This document shows, in pieces, positions 8,852 through 18,564 of a stretch of 64,000 bases of DNA (the first letter of the stretch is position 1; each line of letters opens with the position of its first letter). Source of the DNA: Carboxylicivirga agarovorans (lineage in GTDB: Bacteria > Bacteroidota > Bacteroidia > Bacteroidales > Marinilabiliaceae); contig NZ_JBNGPA010000014.1 of assembly GCF_050589845.1 (NCBI RefSeq), forward strand, positions 32,287-96,286, written 5' to 3'. The notes below the pieces were generated by a model. The model was given only the letters and a program-made list of their open reading frames with translations, was not told the origin of the DNA and searched no databases. Made by a program: the position numbers and the translations under genes.

Positions 8852-9928
8852 ATGGATAAGAAGAAAATCCTTGTTATTAATCCAGGATCAACATCAACAA
8901 AAATTGCCGTTTATCGTGGAGAAGAGTCTGTTTTTCTGAAAACACTTAGACATTCATCAGAAGAGATTGGACAGTTTGAGAATATTGCTTCTCAGTTTGA
9001 GTTTAGAAAAGAAACAATTATCAAAGAGCTTTTAGAAGCTGATATTGAAATAGATGATTTTGACGCTATCGTTGGTCGTGGTGGTATGGTTAAGCCTATC
9101 GCATCAGGTGTTTACGAGGTAAATGAAGTGTTAAAAGCCGATTTGAGAAAAGGTGTTTTAGGTCAGCATGCCAGTAACCTCGGAGGTTTAATAGCTGATG
9201 ATATGGCTAAGAACATTGACGAAGCTCGTGCTTTTATTGCAGACCCGGTAGTTGTTGATGAATTACAAGATGTTGCACGTGTAACAGGTCACCCTGAGAT
9301 GCCACGTCGTTCAATTTTCCATGCACTGAACCAAAAGGCAGTTGCCAAGCGTTTTGCCAAAGAAATTGAAAAGAAATACGAAGATATTAATGTCATTGTA
9401 GCCCACCTTGGTGGAGGTATCTCTGTTGGAGCTCACCTTAATGGTAAGGTGGTTGATGTAAACAATGCGTTAGATGGATATGGTCCTTTCTCACCTGAGC
9501 GTGCAGGAACTTTACCAACAGGTGCATTAATCGACGCTTGTTACAGTGGTAAATATTCTTACGAAGAAATGCGTAAGATTGTTAATGGTAAAGGTGGATT
9601 AGTTGCTCACCTGGGAACTAACCAGGCTCATGAAGTAGAGAAAAAAGCTGCCGAAGGAGATGAGCACTTTAAATTAATTCACTCAGCTATGTCATACCAG
9701 ATTGGTAAAACAATTGGAGGCTGTGCTGCTGTTTTAAAGGGTAAAGTTGATGGTATTATTATTACAGGAGGTATTGCTTACGATAAAATTGTGATTGAAT
9801 ATCTTAAAGATATGGTAGGCTGGATCGCTCCTGTTAAAGTTTATCCGGGCGAAGACGAAATGTGGGCTTTAGCTGAAAATGGATTGGCTGTTTTGAACGG
9901 TGAGGTTCAGTGTAAGACCTACGAATAA
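8852..9928 (+). CDS. buk: Butyrate kinase
   Basis: 358 aa, acetokinase-family (ASKHA) fold. Motifs: KILVINPGSTSTKIAVY at the start, GRGGMVKPIASGVYEVN, HASNLGGLIAD, FHALNQKAVAKRFA, VAHLGGGISVGAH, DGYGPFSPERAGTLPTG and GGIAYDK. It makes butyrate and ATP from butyryl phosphate. Last gene of the fermentation cluster, followed by a strong terminator. Branched-chain fatty acid kinases belong to the same family and cannot be excluded. Confidence 0.95.
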   Translation: MDKKKILVINPGSTSTKIAVYRGEESVFLKTLRHSSEEIGQFENIASQFEFRKETIIKELLEADIEIDDFDAIVGRGGMVKPIASGVYEVNEVLKADLRKGVLGQHASNLGGLIADDMAKNIDEARAFIADPVVVDELQDVARVTGHPEMPRRSIFHALNQKAVAKRFAKEIEKKYEDINVIVAHLGGGISVGAHLNGKVVDVNNALDGYGPFSPERAGTLPTGALIDACYSGKYSYEEMRKIVNGKGGLVAHLGTNQAHEVEKKAAEGDEHFKLIHSAMSYQIGKTIGGCAAVLKGKVDGIIITGGIAYDKIVIEYLKDMVGWIAPVKVYPGEDEMWALAENGLAVLNGEVQCKTYE

Positions 9929-9951
9929 ATAGACCAAATGATCTAATATAT

Positions 9952-9982
9952 AAATCCCGCTCTTTATGAGCGGGATTTTTTC
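9952..9982 (+). terminator. Terminator after buk
   Basis: Perfect 11-bp stem (9952-9962 with 9968-9978), 5-nt loop, T tract. Confidence 0.9.
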
Positions 9983-10009
9983 TATCTTGACATCCCAGCT
10001 TAATAATCT

Positions 10010-11281
10010 ATGGAAGGAATTAGCGCGTATTATTTAGTAATTGGTGCGGCGGTTATTATCATCGTCTCTTATTTGTATAATATTCTGGCACAGAAAACGA
10101 ATGTTCCCAGTGTTATACTGTTGATTGTGACTGGCTATGCAGCCAAAGAGTTTTTTGGCATACAGTTCAATGAGGAGGAATGGTTTTTACCATTGGAGGT
10201 ACTTGGTATTGTTGGCCTGATTTTAATCGTTTTGGAGGCAGCCCTTGATCTTGAGTTAAGAAAAGATAAGTTGCGCTTAATTTGGCAATCAAGTCTTATA
10301 GCAGGCTTATCCTTGTTTTTTAATACCTTTTTTTTAGCATTGGGAATACAGTATTTTATTGGGAATCTGGATTTTTTAACTTCAGTTATTTATGCCATTC
10401 CCTTATCTATTACAAGTAGCGCAATAGTCATTCCTAGTGTTCATGGACTGGAGAAATCAAAGCGTGAATTTCTAATCTATGAATCCACTATTTCTGATAT
10501 TTTGGGTATTATGTTCTTCTATCTATTAGTTGAAAACCTGGATACTGATGGAGCTACAATGGTTGGATTAAATGTTATCTCCAATATAGCAGGTACCTTG
10601 CTGTTGAGTGTAGCCTTATCATATGCGATGATTATTGCATTCCAGCGTATTAAGTCCGATGTCAAACTCTTCCTGTTTTTTGCAGTGCTTGTTTTATTCT
10701 ACTCGATTGGAAAACTTTTTCACCTTTCATCGTTATTGATGATCCTGGTTTTTGGATTGGTACTGGAAAACCGTATGTTATTTTTTAGTGGTTTCCTAAG
10801 GAAGTACTTAAAGGAAAACCGTGTTAAAAGGGTGCTGGTTGATTTTAAACTGATTACCCGCGAAAGTTCGTTTGTTGTTCGTACTTTCTTTTTCTTTGTG
10901 CTTGGTATGTCAATAACCCTAGCCGGAGTATTTGTTCCTGATATATTATTATTGACACTCTATTTTATTTTCGGTCTTTTTTCGTTTCGCTTTTTCGTAT
11001 TTAAGTTATTGTTTAAACAGAATTTCTTCACACAGGTTTTTATTGCGCCGCGAGGATTAATATCGATCTTACTTTTCTTCGCTATTCCCAAAGAGTTTAG
11101 GATTAATGATTTTGAACTTGGGATCCTTTTGCTTTCAATAGTTGTTACCAGTTTATTTATGGCATGGGCTTTGGTACTAAATAGTTTTGGAAGGGTAGGA
11201 AGAATGAAAAGATATATTTCTTTTTTGCGTGCGGTGGATAGAGGAAAGGTGTTGATGCTAAGGCGAAAAAGAAGTGCTTAG
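10010..11281 (+). CDS. Monovalent cation:proton antiporter (CPA family)
   Basis: 423 aa with about 12 membrane segments. The family signatures are the N-terminal NVPSVILLIVTGYAAK segment, LIVLEAALDLELRKDK, and the unwound-helix region PLSITSSAIVIPSVHGL followed by YESTISDILG, where a single Asp replaces the ND/DD pair. A late RGLISILLFFAIP segment matches the NhaP/KefB-type fold. It probably exchanges Na+ or K+ for protons across the inner membrane. It has no C-terminal TrkA domain. It is downstream of acid-producing genes but behind a terminator, so a pH-homeostasis link is only suggestive. Confidence 0.82.
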   Translation: MEGISAYYLVIGAAVIIIVSYLYNILAQKTNVPSVILLIVTGYAAKEFFGIQFNEEEWFLPLEVLGIVGLILIVLEAALDLELRKDKLRLIWQSSLIAGLSLFFNTFFLALGIQYFIGNLDFLTSVIYAIPLSITSSAIVIPSVHGLEKSKREFLIYESTISDILGIMFFYLLVENLDTDGATMVGLNVISNIAGTLLLSVALSYAMIIAFQRIKSDVKLFLFFAVLVLFYSIGKLFHLSSLLMILVFGLVLENRMLFFSGFLRKYLKENRVKRVLVDFKLITRESSFVVRTFFFFVLGMSITLAGVFVPDILLLTLYFIFGLFSFRFFVFKLLFKQNFFTQVFIAPRGLISILLFFAIPKEFRINDFELGILLLSIVVTSLFMAWALVLNSFGRVGRMKRYISFLRAVDRGKVLMLRRKRSA

Positions 11282-11336
11282 GGCTTGCATTGAGCAAAAA
11301 GTGAAACAAAATTGTTAGTATTAAGTATTCTGAGAT

Positions 11337-13505
11337 ATGGTTAAACAAATTGTCACAATTATATTTTTAGCAATCGGTGTTGTTGTATACGGGCAGGTTT
11401 CAAAGGGAGGCCAGCCAATGCCTGAATCTATGACTGTTGATGCAGTTCATCTTCATGTAGCGCGTCCTGCTATGGCATCTCAGATGGTAACGTCAGGTAA
11501 AAGTGCAAATCAGCCACTTCGTTTTGCCGATCCGATATATACTCACTTCACTCCTCAAAACAGCGGTACATGGGAAGCCGATGTAAATGGCTATAATATA
11601 TGGCGTCTGGCCCTCAAGTCAGATGGGGCAAAAAGCCTCAATCTTATTTTTGATCAATTTTATTTAAATGATGGAGATAAGCTGTTTGTGTATAATCCTC
11701 AAAGGACACATGTATTGGGAGCTTTTACCAAAGAAAACAATAAGGCCTCTAAAATATTCGCTATTGCGCCAGTTGCAGGAGATGAGATCATTCTTGAATT
11801 ACAAACCAGGCTATCGATCGATCATGAGCATGAGATTGTCCTTAGCGAAGTTAATCATGATTTCTTAGGTGTTCATAATTATTTAAAACGACAGAGTGAT
11901 TTTGGAGATTCCGGTAACTGTAATATTGATGCTTCATGTGAGAGTATTTGTTCCGATGAAATTAGAAGAGCGGTATGTAAGATAATAAGTGACGGAAAAT
12001 ATTTATGCTCCGGAACCATGGTTAATAGTACGGATCAGACTGGTAATCCTATGTTTTTAACGGCCGGGCATTGCGCTACCAATGACAGAGGTACATTATT
12101 CGATTATACAGCGCAAACAATCATCTTCTTCTTTAATTACGAATCGCATAGTTGTGATCCTGTTGTCAATGGCACTGATGCTCAAACGGTTTCTGGAGCT
12201 CAGTTATTGGCATACGTGGAGAATATGGATTTTGCTTTATTGCAAATGAGTGAGGCTCCGAAAGAAAGCTACCGACCTTACCTGGCTGGCTGGACCAGGG
12301 ATGTTACTATTCCAAATCCTGTTTTTTCAGTGCATCATCCATGGGGCGATGTTAAAAAAATTGCAGTCTCAACAGCTGCACCTGTTGATGCGACTTTTAA
12401 TAATAAATCCTACGGAGGGGTTCCTTTCCTGGAAAATGTACACTGGCATATTGCCCAGTGGGATAGGGGAGTGACTGAAGGTGGTTCTTCCGGTTCGGGA
12501 TTGTTTACAGAAGATCAATTGTTAATCGGGAATCTATCAGGAGGATCGGCCTATTGCGGAAACCCGGTAGATGACTACTATGTTCGCTTTAACCAGGCTT
12601 GGGCTAACAATAACGAACCCGAAAAAAGCTTATACTCATGGTTGTCACCTGATGATGCAGGTCTAAATAAACTGGAAGGACGTGAGTTGTCAGAATATAC
12701 CCGATTATCTCACTTAAATGAAGAAAAAAAGGCAGGTGTTTTATACGACAACGATTTCACCGGAAGTTGGTCTGGACATAACGACAGAAAAGATCTTAGC
12801 TATGCCAGTTCCTACTATGATATTGAGAGTGCTAAAATCAGTGGTGTGTATATTATACCAAGTAAAGCTGATTATTCTGCTCAGACAATCACTGTTAAAA
12901 TATGGGATAATGATAATGGCTTGCCAGGGGAGGTTTTGTGGAGTGAAAATGATATACCAATCAGTACATTCTCTAAGAATAAGGAAACGCTGATCACCCT
13001 ATCTGAACCACTAGAAGTGAAAAATGCCTTTTTTGCAGGTGTTGAACTTAACTATGCAGCCAGTGTAGATACTTTTAGTATTTATATGAGTGATATTTCT
13101 TTAGAGGACGGAGATAACAGGGCATTTATTAAGCAGGCAAGTGGTGAATGGGTTGAGTTTAATGATGTACACTCGTCAGGCAATAAAGGTGCTTACTGGA
13201 TTGATGTGCTGGCTTCAGATGCTGTGTATGTTGGTATTGGGAATGTACCGACTTCAATCCCAGAGAGCTATGTGAATATAGTTAATAACCCTATTAAAAC
13301 CGGCGAAATAAGCTTTAAAACCAATCTTACTTTTTTAGAAAGAGCTGAAGTGTTCAGTGTTAATGGCTCCATGTTGCAACAGGTCAATTTGACAGGGATT
13401 ACAGAAGGTTCCTTTTCTGTAAGAAACCTTCCACCCGGACTGTATCTTGTTCGCTTTTCTGCCAAAAACGAATCGCTTGTGAAGAGAGTAGTTATTAACA
13501 GGTAA
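11337..13505 (+). CDS. Secreted trypsin-like serine protease with T9SS sorting domain
   Basis: 722 aa. Signal peptide (~1-19, cut near VYGQ), propeptide-like N-terminal region, then a trypsin-fold domain. The catalytic residues are visible: His245 in LTAGHCA, Asp298 in NMDFALLQM and Ser385 in EGGSSGSGLF. Cys-rich spacing (CNIDASCESICSDEIRRAVC) resembles lysyl endopeptidase-type enzymes. A beta-rich middle domain follows, and the last ~75 residues form a type A T9SS sorting domain (NLPPGLYLVRF, then VKRVVINR). It is therefore exported through the outer membrane by type IX secretion. It ends directly against the convergent gene at 13506. Confidence 0.9.
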   Translation: MVKQIVTIIFLAIGVVVYGQVSKGGQPMPESMTVDAVHLHVARPAMASQMVTSGKSANQPLRFADPIYTHFTPQNSGTWEADVNGYNIWRLALKSDGAKSLNLIFDQFYLNDGDKLFVYNPQRTHVLGAFTKENNKASKIFAIAPVAGDEIILELQTRLSIDHEHEIVLSEVNHDFLGVHNYLKRQSDFGDSGNCNIDASCESICSDEIRRAVCKIISDGKYLCSGTMVNSTDQTGNPMFLTAGHCATNDRGTLFDYTAQTIIFFFNYESHSCDPVVNGTDAQTVSGAQLLAYVENMDFALLQMSEAPKESYRPYLAGWTRDVTIPNPVFSVHHPWGDVKKIAVSTAAPVDATFNNKSYGGVPFLENVHWHIAQWDRGVTEGGSSGSGLFTEDQLLIGNLSGGSAYCGNPVDDYYVRFNQAWANNNEPEKSLYSWLSPDDAGLNKLEGRELSEYTRLSHLNEEKKAGVLYDNDFTGSWSGHNDRKDLSYASSYYDIESAKISGVYIIPSKADYSAQTITVKIWDNDNGLPGEVLWSENDIPISTFSKNKETLITLSEPLEVKNAFFAGVELNYAASVDTFSIYMSDISLEDGDNRAFIKQASGEWVEFNDVHSSGNKGAYWIDVLASDAVYVGIGNVPTSIPESYVNIVNNPIKTGEISFKTNLTFLERAEVFSVNGSMLQQVNLTGITEGSFSVRNLPPGLYLVRFSAKNESLVKRVVINR

Positions 13506-14465
13506 CTATTCTATAATATATAGATTGTCTAAGCAAAAGTACATTGGTAGTTCAAACGCTGCATCATCATCGCGTGAGGAGCTTAATTTAAATCCAAGCT
13601 GACGAATGGAGCCCAGTTCTTTTAGATCAACAGTAAGCCATTCCCCAAGAATGTATTTTTCAGCTGTTACTTCCGGTCGGTAGTCTGCTAAAAGCACTTC
13701 TTTGGGACCGGATAAAACAGTGCCTGCTTCATCTAATCCATATATGTTTAACTGAAAATAGTCTTGACCTTCCTTTTTGTTAAACCCATTTTGCATGTAG
13801 ATATAACTTCTTACACAGTTGTTTACAGCAATGCTTTTTACGATATGCGACTGTCCATCCTCAAAGCTAATAGTGTTTGATATATTTTCAACTTGTTTGA
13901 AAATGGTAAAATTATCAGAGTCATCGGCGGCACTCTTTCCATATACACTAAATTCTCCTTTCGTACTGGAGTCACTTGTGCTCGCATTTTTACTAATAGC
14001 AAATCCACTCCAATCATCAGGTGCTGCTTCATCAAATATACATGGGTATTGAATGTATTTAAATTGATGATACCCCTCTGTTGGAGAATTAAAATAGTCG
14101 TTGTCGTTAAAATTATCGAACTCTTCAAATGAGTTAATATCAAGCGAATGGACCTTAATGTTCATGGTGTCATCACCGGAATCGGTTAATACCGTAAACA
14201 TGAATTCATAGGTGCCAAGAGGCCTGTTTTCAAAGGTGTAATCCTTTTCATCATGAAACAGTGTATTATTCTCATACCAGGCATATACTGAATTAATATC
14301 ATAGGTGATTTTGGGTTCTATGATTTCTGCACTATCTGTGTCAAAGTTAAAACCGCCTTCTGGTATTTGCAGGTATATCTCTGGTGCTGGTATTACCTTT
14401 TCTTCATTTTTACATGAAAAGAAAGAAAACACGATTGCTGCAGCAATGAAAATATTTTTAGTCAT
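13506..14465 (-). CDS. DUF4465 lipoprotein
   Basis: 319 aa. A lipoprotein signal with lipobox FSFFSCKN puts the acylated Cys at ~18. The C-terminal two thirds match the DUF4465 layout: FNDNDYFNSPTEGYHQF, DWSGFAISK, then VNNCVRSYIYMQNG and a final DNLYIIE. The family is carbohydrate-binding-like and common on Bacteroidota surfaces; its role is unknown. It ends with zero bases between its stop and that of the protease, and it follows the thioredoxin-like gene after 2 bp, so it is the last gene of the minus-strand operon. Confidence 0.8.
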   Translation of the reverse strand: MTKNIFIAAAIVFSFFSCKNEEKVIPAPEIYLQIPEGGFNFDTDSAEIIEPKITYDINSVYAWYENNTLFHDEKDYTFENRPLGTYEFMFTVLTDSGDDTMNIKVHSLDINSFEEFDNFNDNDYFNSPTEGYHQFKYIQYPCIFDEAAPDDWSGFAISKNASTSDSSTKGEFSVYGKSAADDSDNFTIFKQVENISNTISFEDGQSHIVKSIAVNNCVRSYIYMQNGFNKKEGQDYFQLNIYGLDEAGTVLSGPKEVLLADYRPEVTAEKYILGEWLTVDLKELGSIRQLGFKLSSSRDDDAAFELPMYFCLDNLYIIE

Positions 14466-14467
14466 CT

Positions 14468-15877
14468 TTATTTTAGTTTAAAATAATGGTCAAGAAATCC
14501 AGGGATTTGTTCAGCACCAATTCGTTTGGCCAAAATTTTCTTGTCCTTGTCCAATATGTAAATTACAGGTGTACTGTAGATGTCATAGTTATTTCTGAAA
14601 TTACTTCTGTTGTATGGATCATAAAGGTGAATCCAGTCGTGCAGTTCATTATTATGGATAAATTCTATCCATGAGTCTTTTTCCCATTGGGTATAAACTG
14701 CTACCATTTTAATGCTCTGACTTGAGTATTTCTGCCAAACCTCTGTGTTTAGTTTGGGTATTTCTTTTTCGCAATGACCGCATTCGGGCTCCCAAAATAC
14801 AAGGATTGTAATATCGGCCCGTATTTCGCTTAATTTATAAAATTCATCGGTATACGATTGCATTTTAAAGTCGGGCGCTGTATTTCCAATGATATTGGGG
14901 CTGATCTTGTCAACTCGTTCCTGAAGGTTCTTAATAAACTCTTCATCTACCCAATCAGCATGACCACTTAAATAATATGTTTCACCTAAGCTAACCATAA
15001 CAGCGTCCATGCCCATTATTTTACTTTCATTGGCGCGGTTAAACAGGTGCTGGATCAGGTATTTCTCCATTTCATAATTACCATTAGCCATAGCAATGAC
15101 ACGATGAGATTCTTTAATGATTGTGTCAGGAATCTGCAATAGTACATTATTGAAATAGGTGTCAAGTTTGTTGGTAAATATGGGTGTACGAAGTAGTCGC
15201 GGGTCATTCATCTTAAAATTATCAAAATAATGCGCTTTGTAATAGCCGTAACGCATGCGCTGAACTGTTGAGTCAGGGTTGGAACTTCCCGGAGGAGCAG
15301 TCATAGCTGGTACCTCAATCTCTTGTGTAGCCTTTAAAAACAAACTCAGGAAACTTCCCGGATGCTTATTGATGAGCTCGTCATACTTTGCCTTAACATC
15401 AGAAGTAAGAATGCCGATTTTATCCTGAAACTGTTTTCTGGTGGCCGGATCAGTAGCACTTTTAAGTTGATCCTGAATTGGAACAGCTTCCTTTTGCTTA
15501 CTAATCAGGTATTTCTGGTAAGCCAGGAAGTCAGCACTCTCATCGGCCCCACTTATCTTCATTTGATTCAACAGGTCAGCTTTTGATGTAGATACATTGA
15601 AATTTTGATCAGCTCCAATTAACAGGTCAAAATAGCTTTGGTCGTTGAGATATACAATATACAAGCCTTCTTCAAGTTTATTCTCACCAGCAAAGGTATA
15701 CTGGCCATCAGCTTGAATATATGTTGTGTCTTTGACCAACATTTTCTTGTTGAAATAGTAGCCAAGAATCAGCGAGGAATCTTTAACTCCATCTATATTA
15801 ACAGTAATATTATGGCCCTGTGCTTTTGTATTGAGGGTAGCTATTACTAATATCAGTATGAATAGAATATACTTCAT
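14468..15877 (-). CDS. Periplasmic thioredoxin-like protein (DUF4369/DUF5106/TlpA type)
   Basis: 469 aa with signal peptide (~1-19). The N-terminal domain is DUF4369-like (ITVNIDGVKDSSLILGYYF), followed by a helical middle of the DUF5106 type. The C-terminal thioredoxin fold (~335-469) has the redox motif CGHC in FWEPECGHCEKEIP. Such proteins act as thiol-disulfide reductants or isomerases in the periplasm. Its start overlaps the stop of the upstream glycosyltransferase by 1 base (TAATG), which shows translational coupling. Confidence 0.87.
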   Translation of the reverse strand: MKYILFILILVIATLNTKAQGHNITVNIDGVKDSSLILGYYFNKKMLVKDTTYIQADGQYTFAGENKLEEGLYIVYLNDQSYFDLLIGADQNFNVSTSKADLLNQMKISGADESADFLAYQKYLISKQKEAVPIQDQLKSATDPATRKQFQDKIGILTSDVKAKYDELINKHPGSFLSLFLKATQEIEVPAMTAPPGSSNPDSTVQRMRYGYYKAHYFDNFKMNDPRLLRTPIFTNKLDTYFNNVLLQIPDTIIKESHRVIAMANGNYEMEKYLIQHLFNRANESKIMGMDAVMVSLGETYYLSGHADWVDEEFIKNLQERVDKISPNIIGNTAPDFKMQSYTDEFYKLSEIRADITILVFWEPECGHCEKEIPKLNTEVWQKYSSQSIKMVAVYTQWEKDSWIEFIHNNELHDWIHLYDPYNRSNFRNNYDIYSTPVIYILDKDKKILAKRIGAEQIPGFLDHYFKLK

Positions 15878-16776
15878 TACAAACTATTATTTAAAAGTAG
15901 TTGGTGCTTGAGTTTATATATGTACAACAATTTATACAGGTCAAAGATATAAATTGAGGGATATATTTTACTAAGATAAAACTGAATAGGTTGATTAAGA
16001 AATGTAAATAAAAGACTAAGAGTTTTAATCAGAACCTTGTTTTGCTTCTTTTTTAAAATCTTGATTATTAGTAGTTTTTGTAGGTTATTTTGGTTTATTT
16101 TAGTGTATATCTTCCAAAGGTTTGAAATGGACTCTCTGGTTTTTGAAATAAAAATAGAAGCAGTTTCTAGTCCACAATGAGTTACCTTATTATCAATCTG
16201 TACAAATGGTATTTGACGCAGGCGCAATTGGATGCCCAGCAATGTATCTTCATGACCATATTCCGTGATTCGTTCATCAAACTGAATGCTTGCAAAGAGC
16301 GTTTTATCAATCATGAAGTTGCTTGAAAGAAAGCTCAATGAATCAGCAGTGTATTGTATTCGGGCTTCTCTTAATCGTCCGTAATTCCACCTTAGCCTAA
16401 GGTTTTTGTCCTTGGGCTTTCTTCCATATTTTAAACCACCAATTACCAATGGTAGCTTTATGACATTGGGAGCGCAATATTTATGAAGGTAGTTTTCATC
16501 AACTAAACAATCACCGTCAATAAAAGCAATTTTACTGTACCTGGCATACCTGGCAAGCGTATTGCGGGTTATTGAGCGACCTTTGTTTTCCTGCAAATAA
16601 TACCTTACATACTCCAGTTGTTTGATCGTTTCATTTATACTTCGATAATGCTCATTTGAACCATCATCTAATACAACAATTTCCCCAACATAATTCTGAT
16701 GGAGAAATTGTTTGTTAAGTTCAATTACCAGCTTTGAAACATCAACATTATAAACAGGAATACAAATGCTAAGCAT
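15877..16776 (-). CDS. Family 2 glycosyltransferase
   Basis: 299 aa, GT-A fold. The nucleotide-sugar motifs are the N-terminal SICIPVYNVD, VVLDDGSNEHY, the DxD-like IDGDCLVDENYL and GHEDTLLGIQLRL (the acceptor-site ED). The C-terminal ~60 residues are rich in Ile/Leu/Lys and may lie on the membrane. Sugar and acceptor are unknown. It sits in an operon 3 bp from the aminopeptidase gene. No other polysaccharide genes are nearby. Confidence 0.85.
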   Translation of the reverse strand: MLSICIPVYNVDVSKLVIELNKQFLHQNYVGEIVVLDDGSNEHYRSINETIKQLEYVRYYLQENKGRSITRNTLARYARYSKIAFIDGDCLVDENYLHKYCAPNVIKLPLVIGGLKYGRKPKDKNLRLRWNYGRLREARIQYTADSLSFLSSNFMIDKTLFASIQFDERITEYGHEDTLLGIQLRLRQIPFVQIDNKVTHCGLETASIFISKTRESISNLWKIYTKINQNNLQKLLIIKILKKKQNKVLIKTLSLLFTFLNQPIQFYLSKIYPSIYIFDLYKLLYIYKLKHQLLLNNSL

Positions 16777-16779
16777 GGT

Positions 16780-18558
16780 TTATATTTCCTTTGTACTGTT
16801 TTCAAGCCACTTTTTCTCACTATCTGGTAAAAGCGGAGAAAGCTTTTCGAATACTTTTTTATGATATTTGTTTAGCCAATCTATTTCGCTTCGATCCATT
16901 AACGTGATGTCTATAGCCCTGGTGTCTATAGGGCAAAGCGTTAAGGTTTCAAATTTAAGGAATGAACCAAATACTGTTTCCTGATCTTTCCGGGTTAATA
17001 TGAGGTTTTCAATTCGAATACCATGCTTACCTGATTTGTAGATACCTGGTTCGTTTGAAGAAATCATACCTTCTTTAATTTCAACACCATTATCTTGTGG
17101 CCTGATACTCTGTGGGCCTTCATGGACACATAGGAAGTGACCAATGCCATGACCTGTTCCATGACCGTAATTGATACCATGTTTCCACATGGCCTGGCGC
17201 GCTAAAATATCAATGTGGACACCCCTTGTTCCTTCAGGAAAAACGGCAGCATCAAGCCCAATGTGTCCTTTTAGTACCAGTGTGAAATCCGTCTTTTCCT
17301 CGTCGCTTAACGGACCTAAAGCAATGGTTCTTGTAATATCTGTTGTTCCTTCAGAATACTGACCGCCTGAATCGATCAAATACAAGCCTTTAGGTTCCAG
17401 AGTTGCAGCTGTTTCTTCCTGGACAGCATAATGTACAATAGCACCATTACCCGCGTAACCACTGATGGTGTTAAATGAATCACCGTGGTAATTGTTTTGT
17501 TCAGCTCTGAACGAGCTGAGTTTTTGCGCTGCTGAAAACTCAGTTATTGACTCTTTACCTATAGAATTGTCTAACCAATGCAAAAACTTAACCATGGCAA
17601 CACCATCTTTCACCATTGCTTGTCTGAAGTTTTTAACTTCTACCTCGTTTTTTTGAGCTTTTAGATTGGTAATGATACTTGATTGCTCAATCTTGGCAGA
17701 TTGTGAGGGCAAATTGCTCAATATAGTGCTGTTGGCTCTATCGGGATCAATAAGAACGATGCTATCAGGGAGCATGTCTTTCAGGAACTCATAAAAATCA
17801 TCGTATAAGTTAACTTTAATATCTTCGATAGCCAGCTGTTTACCAATGGCCGATGTTAGTTTATGAGGATCAATAAAAAGGTATACCTGGTTTTCAGTTA
17901 TGATTAAATAGGAATGAAATAAAGGATTGTAAGGAATATCCTTACCCCTGAAATTTAGAGCCCAAGCAATCTCATCCAGGGAGGCAATGATATAATGGGT
18001 AGCCCCCTTTTCTTTCATCTTATTGCGAATGAGCTTGATTTTGTCAGTTCGATCGAGCCCACAATACTTAGAGTCCAGTTCAAAAATACCTTCTTCCGGC
18101 ATTGGAGGTCTGCCTTCCCAAATATCTTCATCGAGCGATACTTTTCCATCCAGACGAATGTCCACTTTTTTTAGTTGTTTAGCTAACTGGCGATATTCGT
18201 TAATTGTAATGGTTTTACCATTTATGCCAACAACACACCCTGCATTTAAATGAACGCTTAACCATTCTTTATAATCCGGAACATCTTGCTCTCCCATTTT
18301 AAACAAGTCAATGCCCGAATCTTCAAGTTGCTGTTCTGCCTGCAAAAAATAGCGTGAATCAGTCCATAGCCCGGCTGATTCATTGGTGATAATAACGGTG
18401 CCAGCAGAACCGGAGAAACCCGAGATCCACTCTCTGAATTTCCAGTGTTCAGCCGGGTATTCACTTAAATGAGGATCTGAGCTTGGAATTATATAGGCAT
18501 CCACACCAAGTGTGGCCATATGACTTCTTAACTTGAATAATCTATCGGGCGTTGACAT
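16780..18558 (-). CDS. Xaa-Pro aminopeptidase (M24B)
   Basis: 592 aa, long form with two creatinase-like N-terminal domains and a C-terminal pita-bread domain. The metal ligands are seen in order: LIDSGGQYSEGTTDITRT (two Asp), GHGTGHGIGHFLCVHEGP (His), SSNEPGIY (Glu) and GIRIENL (Glu). It removes N-terminal residues before proline; cytoplasmic since no signal is present. It is 6 bp downstream of the gene at 18565-19632 in the same minus operon. Confidence 0.94.
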   Translation of the reverse strand: MSTPDRLFKLRSHMATLGVDAYIIPSSDPHLSEYPAEHWKFREWISGFSGSAGTVIITNESAGLWTDSRYFLQAEQQLEDSGIDLFKMGEQDVPDYKEWLSVHLNAGCVVGINGKTITINEYRQLAKQLKKVDIRLDGKVSLDEDIWEGRPPMPEEGIFELDSKYCGLDRTDKIKLIRNKMKEKGATHYIIASLDEIAWALNFRGKDIPYNPLFHSYLIITENQVYLFIDPHKLTSAIGKQLAIEDIKVNLYDDFYEFLKDMLPDSIVLIDPDRANSTILSNLPSQSAKIEQSSIITNLKAQKNEVEVKNFRQAMVKDGVAMVKFLHWLDNSIGKESITEFSAAQKLSSFRAEQNNYHGDSFNTISGYAGNGAIVHYAVQEETAATLEPKGLYLIDSGGQYSEGTTDITRTIALGPLSDEEKTDFTLVLKGHIGLDAAVFPEGTRGVHIDILARQAMWKHGINYGHGTGHGIGHFLCVHEGPQSIRPQDNGVEIKEGMISSNEPGIYKSGKHGIRIENLILTRKDQETVFGSFLKFETLTLCPIDTRAIDITLMDRSEIDWLNKYHKKVFEKLSPLLPDSEKKWLENSTKEI

Positions 18559-18564
18559 ATAGTA

